From Norana najaformis (taxonomy: Eukaryota; Annelida; Clitellata; Crassiclitellata; Hormogastridae), in the NCBI GenBank assembly GCA_964023275.1, contig OZ029916.1:40301396-40365395 (forward strand): DNA of 64,000 bases, written 5' to 3'. Below are positions 35,901-47,850 of this stretch, one piece after another; position 1 is the stretch's first letter; each line of letters opens with the position of its first letter. The notes beneath the pieces were generated by a model. That model was given only the letters and a program-made list of their open reading frames with translations, was not told where the DNA came from and did not search any database. The position numbers and the translations under genes were made by a program.

Positions 35901-36371
35901 GTGGCAACCCACCGTGCTGACAAACCTGCCGCTGACCTTGCCCGGCCAGTGATGCTTGTTAAACATGGAATTCCGATTGTAACAGGGGCAAACGAACATG
36001 GCAACACTAGGCGGGGTGCTTCGGCGACCGTTACGACCCCTGCTGCAGGACGTGCACAGGATCGGGGAGAAGTAATTGAACTGTCGGAGAGTGATGACGA
36101 TAACGAACAGAACGGCCCAACCTCACGCAACTCGGGAGAAGGAAATCGCCGGAGAGAAGGCTCATCAAAATTGGCCTCAAGCTCCATCGGCAGGCAGAGG
36201 TCTGATAGGGTCAGGTCTGCCGAAGTGGGAAAGCCAAATAAGGAACAGAGTTCGCAAAAGGACGGACAGTCTGTCGAAGCCAGTGAAACGAAAACCGGAA
36301 AAATTGACTCTACAGAGAGCAAACGAAAAGAATGCAATGGAGTTGGAGGCTCGGCCAGTGAAAAGAAATGA
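32946..36371 (+). CDS. Four-exon gene, basic low-complexity probable nuclear protein, about 565 aa
   Basis: Reconstructed from splice sites. Exons are 32946-33005, 33653-33684, 34260-34651 and 35158-36371. Every junction is GT-AG and the phases fit exactly (0, then 2, then 1), giving 1698 nt ending in TGA. Exon 1 starts MPPKRKSLPT and continues to KARKIK, resembling a bipartite nuclear localisation signal. The split codon at the second junction makes Trp31. Exon 3 is acidic (YDEYMEGGIPDSLLEGLGF; an Asp/Glu run near residues 80-90) and then helical-looking. Exon 4 has a Ser/Thr/Pro/Arg-rich linker, a conserved-looking KGNIVYERMPTGEVIASLIK block and a helix-rich segment at about 323-397. At about 466-476 it has EVIELSESDDD, a hydrophobic core followed by acidic Ser residues as in SUMO-interaction motifs. 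The tail is Lys/Ser/Glu-rich. I do not recognise the family. A nuclear chromatin or SUMO-pathway role is inference from composition. Exon 4 begins at a tandem acceptor (TTTCAGCAG), allowing a one-residue variant. Intron 3 contains a TCTG/TCTC microsatellite. Confidence 0.8.
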
Positions 36372-39300
36372 ACAGTTGTAAATTTGAGAGACTCTAGCAG
36401 CGTCCTTCATGAGAAACTGGAGTTCCAGAATGGCAGGCTTATACATCTGCCCACGAATTCTCAGTTTGATTTTTATCTTTGCTGATCTTCCATTGTATAA
36501 CGTTAACTTGATTTGTAGCCTTGTTTAATTCTTGTGACTGGGCCTTTTTTGTTCCTTTAAGAGATGTTAATTTCTCTAATGTTCCAGAATTTTCTGTTAT
36601 GTACTGCATCGTTATTTTCTCCAGAGTTTGTTTTGACTGTTGGCTGTGCAGAGTCCCACATGACAATGCAATTTCTTACGATTCCAGAATGCAAATTTGC
36701 TTTGACAGAACTAGCTATTAGAATGTTTGATTCTGGTTCCAATGATTCGACTTTCTCCCCAAAACAACAAATTGCAAAATTACTGTTGAGCTAAGTTGGG
36801 AAGAATTGAGTTTGCCGAACTTATGATCGATGAAGGTTACAAATGCAGAGCGATGTTGCTGAGGGTTGTAGCCCTGGCTACATCTTACAGAGGTTTAAAA
36901 AGATTGTGAGGAAGCAAAGTGTTGATTAACATTAGTAATAATAGTATTATTGATATTAGTAGTTTCAAGAATGGATGGATGGGACTAGTGTTCAGGAAGT
37001 TGGACTGCAATATCATGCACAAGGCATTGAATTTTATGGCAGATGATGCCACTGGATTATATTTATGATATACGATGTGCTTTGTTGCCTGCGAGGTAAT
37101 GAACAAACGGGTGATTGTGATTACAAAATGAATAATAGATTGGTTACCGATGTCTGTTGACTTGTACGTTTTCTGATGATAATGGCCTAGGGCATTTAAG
37201 AATGTTTCACAAAGGTTCTTGAAAGATGTTCTGATGTTAATTGTGATGACTTGATGGAACATTAAATATTCCAGAATTGATCGAGTCTGTATCACAGACT
37301 GACTTAAGTTGGGTGATTTCTGGATTTAACTAAAACTTTCAGATTTAACTAAAACTTTCAGAGTTGGCTTAGCTCAATGAAGAACTCGTAAAACGCGTTG
37401 CTACACATGTTGATTTTTTCTTAATTTTAGATTATTGTTTTGAGCTGATAAGATCGCAGTATGTACTATCTTTGAAGAAGAATTCGTGGTGTGTGGTCTT
37501 GTTTCTAAGGGTATTTGCGACACTTGTGACCGACGTCATCCGGAAACTTCTGTAGCACCGCTGTTGTAACACACGAGGCATCAATCGCTTATACTGTAGG
37601 GTCATCAATTTTTCTTCTGCCACTTCTATGAGACGGAGGGGTGCATGTCCATTGGCTGTTCCAGAAGTTTACAGAGGGGCTGAACTGTACTTAATTAGTT
37701 CCCTAGATTTTTATGATTTCCAGATTTTATGACGTCGGCATGGCCAGATTGCCCTAATCTGGCTTCAATCTGGACCATTTCAGGTGCAGTATTTCAGTTG
37801 AGGGAATGCAATTTGTCTCAATATTTCAACGTTCTTCATGCATCTGTCGGTTCTCCCGTAGATTAATTACAGTCCACTGTGTAACGATTATTTATTGTTG
37901 TTAATAATGCGACATAAAATTAACAGTGTAATAGCTAAACCATTTTAAGGAGTGAGTGTGAGAAGGGAAGATCTGTTGGGGAAGACTCTTAAGTGAAACC
38001 AAATGTCGAAATCACAGTCCCTTGAACAGAACCAGTCTGGATCCACGAGGGACCAGCAGACAACAGCATTATGGAATGGGTGGCATTATATTACATTATA
38101 TTCTACTGACCAGAGAGAAGTGCTGGAAGAAAAAGCAGTCGCTTAAACCAATCCCAAGCGGCAGCCAAGACTATGAAGTGTTAGTGATTTCATTTTCTTA
38201 GCCTCGGCATATGGTGAAGTTCTTGTAAGGCGCTATAAAATGTCAAATTTAAATGGTCATTTGATCAACGGAGTCGTCGGACGGACGGACATGTTCGCCT
38301 GCATGCATATGACCTGCATGCACACTGACATGAGATCTGTCTGTCCGGTTGGCTGGCTGTCTTTCTGGATGTCTGTGTCTCAGATTAACTGTATAGTTGT
38401 AAGACACTAATTGTCTAGTAGTATATATGTGTCTGTCGGATAGAGAGACATGCGTGCAGACAAACTTCAACCGAACCCCACTCAAAAATCCCGTCAGGCC
38501 AAGAACTAAAAGCCTCGACGGGGCTTAGAAGCAGCTGCCCACAGCAATCTGCGCTGCATGTTCTAACCCTCGAGTAGTCGAATACCGCCCCTGCCTACCA
38601 ACCCTCTGACGTGATTGCTTACCCTCGTGGAGAGGGTGGACGTGACTACCACTCGGCCCTTGGTCAGCTGACTAAGAAAGGGACGCACAGTCACCGTCAT
38701 AAGGACTGGGTTGGCAGACAGACAGACAGACGTTGGTTTTGTAGGTCTTTGGGGAGATTGTTGAAGACTCTTTCAGAGGAGAAGAAGTTGTGCACCTATT
38801 ATCCGGTCGGCTGCATTGCACGCTACAGGTTAGCAGTTACATGTACTCCCTCAAGTAGTTTCCGCTGAATTATCTTCGTCGTTGGACACTAATTTATAAT
38901 AATGAGATCGTATATAATTCAGACGAAGGTGATGGTAGTAGTTGTTGTAGTAGTAGTATTAGTGGTAATCAAATTTGAAAGTTTATAGCAATGCAAAATT
39001 AGCTGTAGCACAATCATTTAATGAATCAAGCAGGCCTAATCAAAAAGAATATTTGATATATTGTTTCATTGATTTCAGTCGTTGCAGAGTTGCACTTTTC
39101 TCTTGCTAGCTTAGTTTCCCCATCCCGTCTAAATCTTATAGGTTAAAAAACAACAATAATTTGGGGTTCATTTGCAGACCGCAGTGGGGATGAGACACTG
39201 TAGTTTCTGTTGTGCAGAACTGTAAATCCTAAAAATTTCTCAGCGCAAAACAAAAACTGCGTCAAAATAAAGCAGCTTGTTGACCTGCGCTTCGCATGAA

Positions 39301-39890
39301 AATGATGTTGAGTCATTCAGAAATGTCTTGGTAAAACACGAATCGAATGAAAAAGTGTAGTTGGACCGGAAACTAATTTCCGAGCGCCACACAAAAGCTT
39401 TGACAGAAAAAACAGCTTATTGTCGGTGACATCAAACCAAATCCGCTTGAACAGCCAGTTTGATGAATAATTTTAAGTTCAGTTTGATGGAGACAGAGAG
39501 ATAGACAGACATACAGAGCGAGAGAGAGAGAGAGGATGTCGAGAGAGCTAGTGCATGTGATGCTAATTGTACCAGGTGACTTATGAATATTTCCATGTCA
39601 CTGTCATGCAAAGCCCCGATGATTAACCGGTATTCCTGAAGAACCTTTAATTTTGTTAGGTTATTGTTGAATGTTCACCTGCCATTTCGTAATCTTGCAA
39701 GGTCATTTCTGAATATTACCAGGCCAGATTTGAATGTTGCCATGCCATTTCCTTCATCTCCTTCATAGGTAGACCTGCTTGGCTAGAAAGTTGATCTAAA
39801 ATCATATGCATAGACCCAGCCAAGCCCTGCACAGCTAAACCAAACTAGGCTCTGTATCAACAATTATAATACATCTCCAGTAAGTAAGTA
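36372..39890. other. 3' flank and intergenic, no gene seen
   Basis: The region 36372-37270 may include the 3' UTR of the preceding gene (first ATTAAA about 37262). A degraded R2 3' end in minus orientation lies at about 37545-37615 (CTGTAGCACCGCTGTTG, GAGGCATCAATCG). A plus-oriented LINE 3' signature AAGGCGCTATAAAATG lies near 38228. Short frames (36521-36794, 38611-38868) have no recognised domains. Confidence 0.4.
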
Positions 39891-39892
39891 AG

Positions 39893-40190
39893 TTAGTAGT
39901 AACTTCTATTGCGCCGGTGTCTAATGCATAAGGCATCAACCGATGGCGCATCGAAGCTAAGCCGCAATCAGGTCAATATCCCGAAGGTCAGTCCATTAAG
40001 ACCTATGGTGGCTAAGCAGTTTTAAAAAGGTAAGTCTTAAGTTGAAACGAAATGACACGAGTGACTGAGCAGAACGCAGAGACAGAGGGAGAGAGTTCCA
40101 AAATCTAGGCCCAGCAACCGAAAAAGCACGTTCACAAAGGAAAGTTCTAGTCCAAGGTATGATAAAGTCATGTCCCTAGAGGATCAATGT
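39893..40190 (-). mobile_element. Truncated LINE, ORF2 C-terminus plus 3' end
   Basis: Minus-strand translation gives RAFSVAGPRFWNSLPLSL followed by a phenylalanine/leucine-rich FRFNLRLTFLK string. This is the usual C-terminal block of CR1/L2-type ORF2 (RAFSxxGPxxWNSLP). Its 3' end, TGCATTAGACACCGGCGCAA, is shared with the 3250 and 7249 repeats, and a TACT tandem tail follows (plus strand AGTAAGTAAGTTAGTAG). Confidence 0.8.
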
Positions 40191-41560
40191 AAGTCTATTT
40201 TCCTGGATTATAACATAATATAATTAAGCCCAATATAATATAATTAGGCCCATTATACACATAGAATTGCATAAAGCATTCCATCTATTTAACTTAAACT
40301 TCTATAGGCTTAAATATGCTAAAGCTGTTTTTTCTATCGAAGCCCTTATCTTAATTGATTTTTCTTAATAGTATTCCGGAGATAGTTTACTGCGTCACGT
40401 GTCCATCGAATTTCGGTCAGGTCAGAGGTCAAACTGCACGGAGCCATAAACGTCGCTGTTCACACGGTGAGCAAAGCAGCTGACGCTAGACTGTCGGCAA
40501 TGCGTTTGCGATAACAATCGTTCGAAAGGAAACATTTCTTTTACTTGTGCCACCCTGTATTATGCGTGTTTTGCCACCCGTACCCTACTCCGGAAAGTGG
40601 CTGGATGGCCTGGAAAATGGTAGAAATGGTCTGGTAATAAAAATTGCCTGGTAATTGAATTGGCCTGATAACAGAAATGGTCTGGAAATGGTATTTTAAC
40701 CTTTATCCAGTGGGTTAAACGCTTTCCTGAGTGCGTAAACCAGGGTTTCAATTGATCTCATCTTATCTATTGTCCAAACCTTAGCAGATATTTTGTCTAA
40801 CTTTTATGATATTCGGTTGTTATGGAGCGACAAACGCATTCAGTCAGAATACGAGTGAATTCGTCCCAAAGCAGGATCCCTCTGTTCGCCCTCGTTCCCT
40901 TCATTAGCTGCTTTTAGTGAAGGGGAGACGGTCGCCGTTCAGTCCATGTTCAAACACCGCGTGCAATAATCCCCTCTGACGTAATGCAATGGCATCACTC
41001 ATCTGGTGCACGCAGCATCACCAATAGAAGTAGAACAGTTTCTTAAGATAGACTGAGAGGCAACCATGGTATGAAGTGTTATCGACTTCATTTTTCTTAG
41101 CTTCGGCATATGAAGGCGGTTGGCCAGTTCTGTCCCTCGCCGGCTTATCTTCCCACTGACAGTGTACGGTCAGTGTACTCATTGAAGCTGAGTTCGCTAG
41201 GGGGCGCAAGTGGAGCCATAGAATTCATTACATTACATTAGACGATTCCTAGTCATTCTTCTAGATTTTTGTAGCGCAATTTTGGCCTTAAGATTTCAAG
41301 CCAATTAACTCGCGGCAGAGTTTTAACCAAGAATTATTCAAATCGATGATTTAACTTGATTGCTTTTCAAATATCGTAATTGAGGTCTTAAACTGTTTTC
41401 AGAGATTTTAAAAAGCACAAGAACTTTCACACAGTCTGAAATTCATTGGAAAGCTCTTGGATCACATGTCACGGTATGTTAATGATATAATTAAGTGGGT
41501 CCTATCTTTCTTATCCATTAGAGAAATGGTACGGTTAAGGTATAGAGGCCAAAGATCGCG
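40191..41560. other. Intergenic
   Basis: At 40595-40700 a decayed tandem of GAAATGGTCTGG and TTGCCTGGTAATTG-like units occurs. Otherwise no feature. Short minus frames (40560-40751, 41018-41209) are not gene-like. Confidence 0.4.
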
Positions 41561-41563
41561 TTA

Positions 41564-41976
41564 GGGGTCATCCAAAAAGGACTTCGCGAAGAGGGGAGGA
41601 AGGGGTAGGCCTAACTCAAATGCGGACAAGGGGAGGGGGCTTTACCCAATTCGGACGTTCGTATCTAAATTTGGGGCATAGAGTTATTTCAGTAGAGTCT
41701 GTGCTTTAGACGCCAATTTGAAGTGAAACAACAAACAGCTGGATCTAAATTAGTCCCTTTGGTGGAAGCGGTAGTATAAAAACCCCACCCCGAAGTATCG
41801 TTAGAGGCGCAAAATCAATAGGATAGCCTAATCTAGGCCTAGGTACGCGGTTGGAGTGCGGACGTCCACAAGGGGGTGTTCGAGGGTAATGCCAACTGCG
41901 GGCAGATGCGGACAAGGGGAGGGAGGAGGGATCCAAATTAGGTGATTTCTTGTTGACGTCTTTTATAGACGACCCC
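41564..41976. mobile_element. MITE, Harbinger-like, with TTA target duplication
   Basis: The ends are GGGGTCATCCAAAAAGGAC and, inverted, GGGGTCGTCTATAAAAGAC. TTA is duplicated on both flanks (41561-41563 and 41977-41979). A 3-bp TTA duplication is typical of PIF/Harbinger elements. No transposase is present. Inside, TGCGGACAAGGGGAGGG occurs twice. A second member lies at 62212-62577. Confidence 0.85.
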
Positions 41977-42009
41977 TTATCAGAGACGTCGTGCCGCTAT
42001 TCGCTGTGT

Positions 42010-42072
42010 GTAGATGTGTGTTTGTGTCTTTGTGTGTGTGTGTGTGTGTGTGTGTGCGTTTGTGCGTGTGTG

Positions 42073-42103
<31 letters not shown>

Positions 42104-42240
42104 TTGTATACATTTGATCTAGGGTTAGAACAGGATGAGGAAAAGGAAGAGAAGGTGGAGGAGAAGCATGTGGAGGAGGAGGAGGAGGAGGAAGAGAAAT
42201 AAATGGCTAAGGAGGAGGAGGAGGAGGAGGAGGACCGACT
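42010..42240. repeat. (GT)n and (GGA)n microsatellites
   Basis: GT runs at 42028-42056 and 42080-42104 are followed by a purine-only GGAGGA tract at about 42130-42232. Confidence 0.93.
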
Positions 42241-42399
42241 CATTAAGTGTTTTGTGAGTCATTTGCTTCTCATTCAGGTCTTAACTGCTCGAAATCTTTC
42301 GATCCGAACCAAAATAGAATTTAAAACTTGAGATCCGTTCGTTAGTGCCCCGCCTACGTTCGACCTACTGATTTATCTCTGTGTGCGGAGGGACAGAGG

Positions 42400-42805
<406 letters not shown>

Positions 42806-43668
42806 CCAGGAATGTTTCCAGCCGTCCAACCGCGGTTCACAGAGTCAAAAGTTATCGACCCCTACTCCCAAATACCCGAACCAAGGTGGTGGGGTGGGCA
42901 GTTCGAACCGTCTTGAGCGGTACATCAGTTTGTTTGATTTGGGCTATTATCAGACAGATTGCGGACAAACAGGTGATTCACCAGGTATAAAAGAGGTGAT
43001 CAAGATCGAGCCGTGTCAACATGCCTCCCCATGATTGAAGGTCCACCCAGTCATCGTCAGCTCTCGTGTTAAGGGGATCATGTGTCGATGAAAATGGACA
43101 TTAATATAAGAACGGAAGTCACTCATGAACGTATACGAGCATACATATTCCAAGCGAGCTTGAGAGGCATTGAAAAGGCGCTATATCAAGTGTCTTGATA
43201 CATACACACGTTATCCAGTTGCATATATATACAAGAAACTAATACAACAGAAAATAATACAAATATAAAAAATAAAATAAATACAATATAATAGAAAATA
43301 ATAGACATAAGTTATCATGTTTTTGATAATATACTTACTCATTTACCCACACATTACACTCATTTCCCTTAGGCGGGAATTCCTATTTCTCCCCCTTCTT
43401 TTCCGCAAGCGTTTGAAGACCGTATCTTCCCCCACTAGTTCGGGGACATCGGGCCGGGGGCGCCTCTGATGAGTTTTATCTTGAAGTGGCACTTTATAAG
43501 TTTCTGATTACAATACAATTACATTTACTATGAGTATACTAATGAATGTATTAATAGTGTTATCATGCATGTGTGCATGGATTACGGATGGACAGATAAT
43601 AAATATTATGGAGGGTGGATCCTAATTTCGTTATTTTGTTCTTTCATTTGTTCTTGAAGACGTTCTGA
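42806..43668. other. 5' flank of the mucin-like gene
   Basis: AT-rich sequence with a plus-oriented LINE 3' signature (AAGGCGCTATATCAAG near 43175). No clear TATA element could be tied to the start at 43669. Confidence 0.35.
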
Positions 43669-46281
43669 ATGGTTCTCAGAAGGATGATGACTGCTCCACG
43701 CGTTCTCCTTGCCTTTCTTCTACTTGCTGTCGGTAAGTGCGCCACAGAAGTTTACTTCATTCATTCATTCATTCAGTAAATTTATATAGCGCCTGTTCTG
43801 ATATCTACTCGAAGTTCTTCACAGCCTTGGCGAGAGAGGAAGGTTCGGACGTTGGTAACGATGAAAATTGCTTGTAGTATAACTAGTCAGTGTCACATTC
43901 GATAGTCTAGGGGTTAGCGAGAGGTCGGAAGATCAAATCCTCTTCTAGACAATAGGATATTTCAGGAGATCTGTTATACTAGCGCCTCCTGGTGAACTCA
44001 GTTATAAAATGAGTGCTTGACCTTTTGACGATCGGTCATAAGATGCACTATCAGCGCTGGGTTTTCAGATTATTAGCAAACACTGGGGCTGTTGAGGACT
44101 CAAGTCTACTGCCATGCCCCTATAATTTCTTAAGTCTCTTAATATCTGAAGTCTCTTAATTTTTTAAGTCCCTTAATTTCTTAAGTCTCTTAATATCTGA
44201 AGTCTCCTAGTTTCTAAAGTCTGTTAATTTTTCTGAAGTCTGTTAATTTTTCTGAAGTCTCTTAATATCTGAAGTCTCTTAATTTCTCTTAAGTCTCTTA
44301 ATTTCTGAAGTTTTAATTTCTGAAGTCCCTTAATTTCTGAAGTCTCTTAATTTCTGAAGTTTTAATTTCTGAAGTCTCTTAATTTCTTTTGTCTCTTAGA
44401 CATACAGTTTTTTGACAAATTATCCGTTGTATTTGTCTTGATTTGAAATGATGGGCCCAAGTTATCAGTTGAGGAGGGAGCGTGGTCTCCGCTGTAGACC
44501 CGTCAATGGTAAGCTTAGGCGGCAAGGGAGAGAGACTGACAACCCACCCTCATATCCCGAGGTCAAGAAAATGAAGTCGCTAACACTTCATACCAATGCC
44601 TGCCTCTCTGAGTTACATTGCATTGTAATAGCATTAGATAAACGTAACATTGCATTATATTACAATGTAAACTGTCTAAAATTACAATGCATTACATTAC
44701 GCCACATCAGACAACGTAGAATTATATAGTTTACGTTACATCACATTTATTTACAATACATTAGATTACTTTCATTAGATAATATAATCTAAAGACTTCT
44801 ATAGCGCCGTTTTCATAATGCCCGAGGCATCAGTCGATGGTCGCTTCAAGTCAAAGTCGCAGTCAAAAATCATAAACCTGGTCGAATTCCGATCGATCAG
44901 AAGGGAGAGATACTGGCAAACCACCCCCATATGCCGAGGCCAAGTTAATTTAGAAGATAAGTTAACATTACACCGCATATGGAATTTCTGGCGAACAGGA
45001 CTCTGTTCGTCTGAGCCGACGACAGTTACGACACAAGATGGCGTCACTTCTGCCACTTCCGGATACGATTCTCATATAAGTCTCGCACAGGTCTCGTTCA
45101 CGGGAACAACGCAAATGACCGAGGTGTCTGAACTGAACACCGCGACGACGATCACTGAAGCTCCAAGGACGTTCTCTGCAATAACCGGTACAACTGGACA
45201 ACCAGTGACAACAGATGGGACAACAGTTGTCCCAAACACCGGTGTCACCATAACGAACGATGGTTTCATGACAACAGCAGAGGTGAGCAACACTACGACC
45301 GAAGAAGACAACACAAATTCAATAAGTGTCCACTCGACAACAGTTGCAACGGCTGTTGCTGAATACAATACCGCGACTGGCAACAGCGGCACTACACCCG
45401 GAATTACAACGGTTGCAACAGCCGTTGTTTCTCAGTGGATCAGCGACGCAACACGGTCTCTAGAAACCGAGACTTCCGCTTCGGCTGTCCCCGGAAGTGG
45501 ATCGGTCACGTGGATGACCTCGGATTCCTACGCTGCCACAAACAACTACCCGACACTAGAGTATACTACATCGTCGGAGAGAGACGCTTCAAAGGCCACT
45601 GATGTCCCACCGACGGCACACGTGCCAGGAAACACAAAGTACGATGACGTCACGACTTCTGACGTAACAACTTCTAACGTAACGGTTCCTGACGTCACCG
45701 CATCTCATGTCACTTCTTCTAACATCACCGCACCTTCCAACGTAACCGCATCGTGCGTCACGTCTTCTGACGTCACCGCATCTAACATCACGGCATCTGA
45801 CGTCACCCTGCCGCCTCAATCTCACTCCCAAGCTTCGCACGCGGGTTCTCAGTATACGACATCGGATATCATCATCATTGTCGTTGTCACGGTCGTTGGC
45901 GGACTCATCATCATTTCCGCTCTCGTCGCCGTCGTCTGGAAGCTTCGCCTTTACCGGAACCTACCGCGCTATTTCCGGTCCAATGGGCATGCGCAAGAAT
46001 TCAACATGGCCGCCTGTAACAGCGCCGACAGTAAAGAGCCGCACCAAGCTGATCCGGAGATCGGGGTCTTTTCGGACGATGACTACCAGCCACCAGAGTC
46101 CAACCTGGCCCTGGAGCTCGTCCCTGGACCGGATCTACACGAGCATCCGCTGTTCTCGAAGGTTGATACTCCTGCGTCAGGGTTTCAGGCCGACCCAGCT
46201 GCGTTGGTTGAGGTTCCATTGCATGATGCTGTGGGAGTCAGAAACAAGGGCTTCCAAGGAGACAATGCCGCAGTATTTTAA
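43669..46281 (+). CDS. Two-exon mucin-like type I membrane glycoprotein, 448 aa
   Basis: Reconstructed from splice phase. Exon 1 is 43669-43732, followed by donor GTAAGTGC. Exon 2 is 44999-46281, after acceptor AACAG. The split codon GGA joins in frame, giving 1347 nt. Exon 1 plus the first codons of exon 2 form a textbook signal peptide (hydrophobic VLLAFLLLAVG, likely cleaved before the first Thr residues). Residues about 27-310 are extremely Thr/Ser-rich, as in O-glycosylated mucin stalks. Residues about 237-292 are a pentapeptide tandem of the type S-D/N-V-T-x with many NVT and NIT sequons. A single membrane span lies at about 313-336 (IIIIVVVTVVGGLIIISAL), followed by basic residues (KLRLYRNLPRYF) and a cytosolic tail of about 112 residues containing SDDDYQPPES. 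The frame also stays open upstream of 44999, but there it translates an R2 LINE fragment, so the spliced start is preferred. The intron holds a SINE and a minisatellite. It is probably a cell-surface or secreted-coat protein. No lectin, EGF or SEA domain was seen, and I do not recognise the orthologue. Confidence 0.8.
43895..44060 (+). repeat. S2-related SINE in the mucin-like gene intron
   Basis: GATAGTCTAGGGGTTAGCG (A-box-like) and GAAGATCAAATCCTC (B-box-like), then CAGTTATAAAATGAGTGC, parallel the SINE at 23.8 kb. Confidence 0.55.
44125..44395. repeat. 17-19 bp minisatellite in the mucin-like gene intron
   Basis: About 15 copies of AAGTCTCTTAATTTCTG with small variants and length changes. 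The array is wholly intronic in the proposed model. Confidence 0.88.
44780..44945 (-). repeat. Repeat R2 in the mucin-like gene intron
   Basis: TATAATCTAAAGACTTCTAT leads into AGCGCCGTTTTCATAATGCC, GAGGCATCAGTCGATGGTCG and TCGAATTCCGATCGATCAG. It lies immediately upstream of the proposed acceptor at 44998. This explains why the open frame seems to extend upstream of exon 2. Confidence 0.75.
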
Positions 46282-46554
46282 AGCATCCTAGGAAGGAGTT
46301 TTTAACGTGGGTGTCCGCACATCTGAGTAAGATGGGGCACTTGCTTCCTCCTGAATTCACTCACATCCGGGTGTTTCTGACCCACACTAGGCCGTAATGA
46401 CTTGTCCCATATGTTCACCTATGTCCCTTCCTATACAAATTTCTGTCAACGCCCATCGTTTTTAAGAGTACCTAGAGATGTGTGCGTCGAAGATGTTCAG
46501 GTTTATTCCGTGAATTGCGGAAACACAATAGCACAAACATTTTTATACAAATGG

Positions 46555-46566
46555 AATAAAAATAAA
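46555..46566 (+). terminator. Poly(A) signal of the mucin-like gene
   Basis: Two closely spaced AATAAA hexamers lie about 275 bases after the stop codon. Confidence 0.5.
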
Positions 46567-46799
46567 TTTTAAAAGCTCCACGGAAAACGAGGAATGGTAG
46601 TTTCAGATCATCATTTACTTTGCTATTTGTTCTTGCTTCAATTTTTAAGTTCCGAGGGATCCTATCTTAAGTTAAGCTTAAACAACCATTTATAGATAAA
46701 TACAAAATATTTTTACACAAACGAAATGTAAAAAAATGAACAAAAAAATAAATACATCATAAAACTGTAATCTGCAGTTATTTAGTTTTTTATTTTCTA

Positions 46800-47330
46800 A
46801 AAAAATTCATATAGCGCCATTTTATATTTGGATAAGCATCGATTAATGGGTGGCGCTAAAGAAACTGAATGCTGGAGGACCATAAAAAGAGATCTCGTAT
46901 TTGGTCTAGAAAGCACGCGTGACGTGTTACAAGCCCAGGGCTCAACCAATCAGCAATCGCATCTAGCAAAATATAATCCTCTGCCTCCTCTGATCAATTT
47001 TCTCCTTTAATTCATCTCCCTCTCCTCCTCCTCCTCCTCCTCCTCCTTTAATTCATCTCCCTCTCCTCCTCCTCTCCACTTCAACCTCTAGCTACCCTTC
47101 CTTCTGCTCCTCTTCCATTTAATCCCATCCTTTTCTATTCCCGCTCCTCTTCACGACCACTTCATCATCTTCTCTTCCTCCTCCTTCTCTTCCTTTTCCT
47201 CTTATCCTCCTACTTCTTTATCCTCTTCGTCCAGTTTTTCATCCTCTCTCCCCTTCCTTTTCCTCCTCTTCCATCTTCTCGCCTTCCTTCTCTTCCAGTC
47301 CCTCTCGATTACGCCATTCCTCCCTCCTCT
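46800..47330. repeat. Pyrimidine-rich region with CTCCTC arrays
   Basis: CTC/CTT-rich from about 46985, including two near-identical blocks of TTTAATTCATCTCCCTCTCC (46998 and 47046). An R2-like CATATAGCGCCATTTTAT fragment lies at 46808. Confidence 0.75.
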
Positions 47331-47444
47331 CAAATGTCTCCCGATCCTACGCGATTGTCCTCATTCTGTCCAGGTAGATCATAGGCAGCACGTGCGATCT
47401 AGGGCGGCTATTGAACGTGTCTAGAAACCAGGAAACCACAGACC

Positions 47445-47471
47445 TGCCTGCCTGTCTGTCTGTCTGTCTGT

Positions 47472-47522
<51 letters not shown>

Positions 47523-47645
47523 CCATCTATAAGCCATCCCTCCATCCATTCTTCTCCATCCATCCATTCTTCTCCATCCATCCATTCTTCTCCATCCATC
47601 CATTCTTCTCCATCCATCCATTCTTCTCCATCCATCCATTCTCTG
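47445..47645. repeat. (CTGC)n array and 18-bp minisatellite
   Basis: TGCC/TGTC tetranucleotides at 47445-47523, then about six copies of CATCCATTCTTCTCCATC at 47535-47640. The 18-bp period gives parallel six-residue repeats on both strands (FSIHPF plus, WMDGEE minus). These are artefacts. Confidence 0.93.
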
Positions 47646-47704
47646 TTTTGTTCCCGTATGCCTGTCTTTCTGTCCGTATATCTGCCTGCCAGCCTGCATC
47701 TGTG

Positions 47705-47850
47705 CCTTTTAACTCCGCCACCGCCTTTAATCAGGTAGTGCCAGTCCCAAGCCTGGATGAAGGAGGAGGGCGAAGCCTGGATGAAGGAGGAGGGCGACGT
47801 CAACGGCCTTTGATGTCATAAGATGTCATTAAACATTGGAACCAACCATC
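47705..47850 (+). repeat. Dispersed repeat R4 (LINE 3'-tail-like) with internal duplication
   Basis: GTGCCAGTCCCAAGCCTGGA, GGAGGAGGGCGACGTCAACG and CATAAGATGTCATTAAA are shared with 61586-61700. The layout resembles 3' UTR tails of RTE/Nimbus-type LINEs (family knowledge, not verified). Here a GCCTGGATGAAGGAGGAGGG block is duplicated in tandem. Confidence 0.6.

Noticed and set aside
35543-36337. 264-residue minus-strand frame
   Set aside because: Shadow of exon 4 of the four-exon gene. The plus strand has matching splice sites and phases.
44818-44998. Start of the mucin-like protein at the first ATG of the open frame
   Set aside because: This part translates a LINE 3' end (R2). The spliced model from 43669 gives a proper signal peptide and exact phase.
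45072-45392. Minus-strand Val-rich frame
   Set aside because: Shadow of the Thr-rich mucin coding sequence.
47411-47821. Frames with six-residue tandem peptides on both strands
   Set aside because: The 18-bp minisatellite period is a multiple of three, so both strands stay open. No signal or domain.
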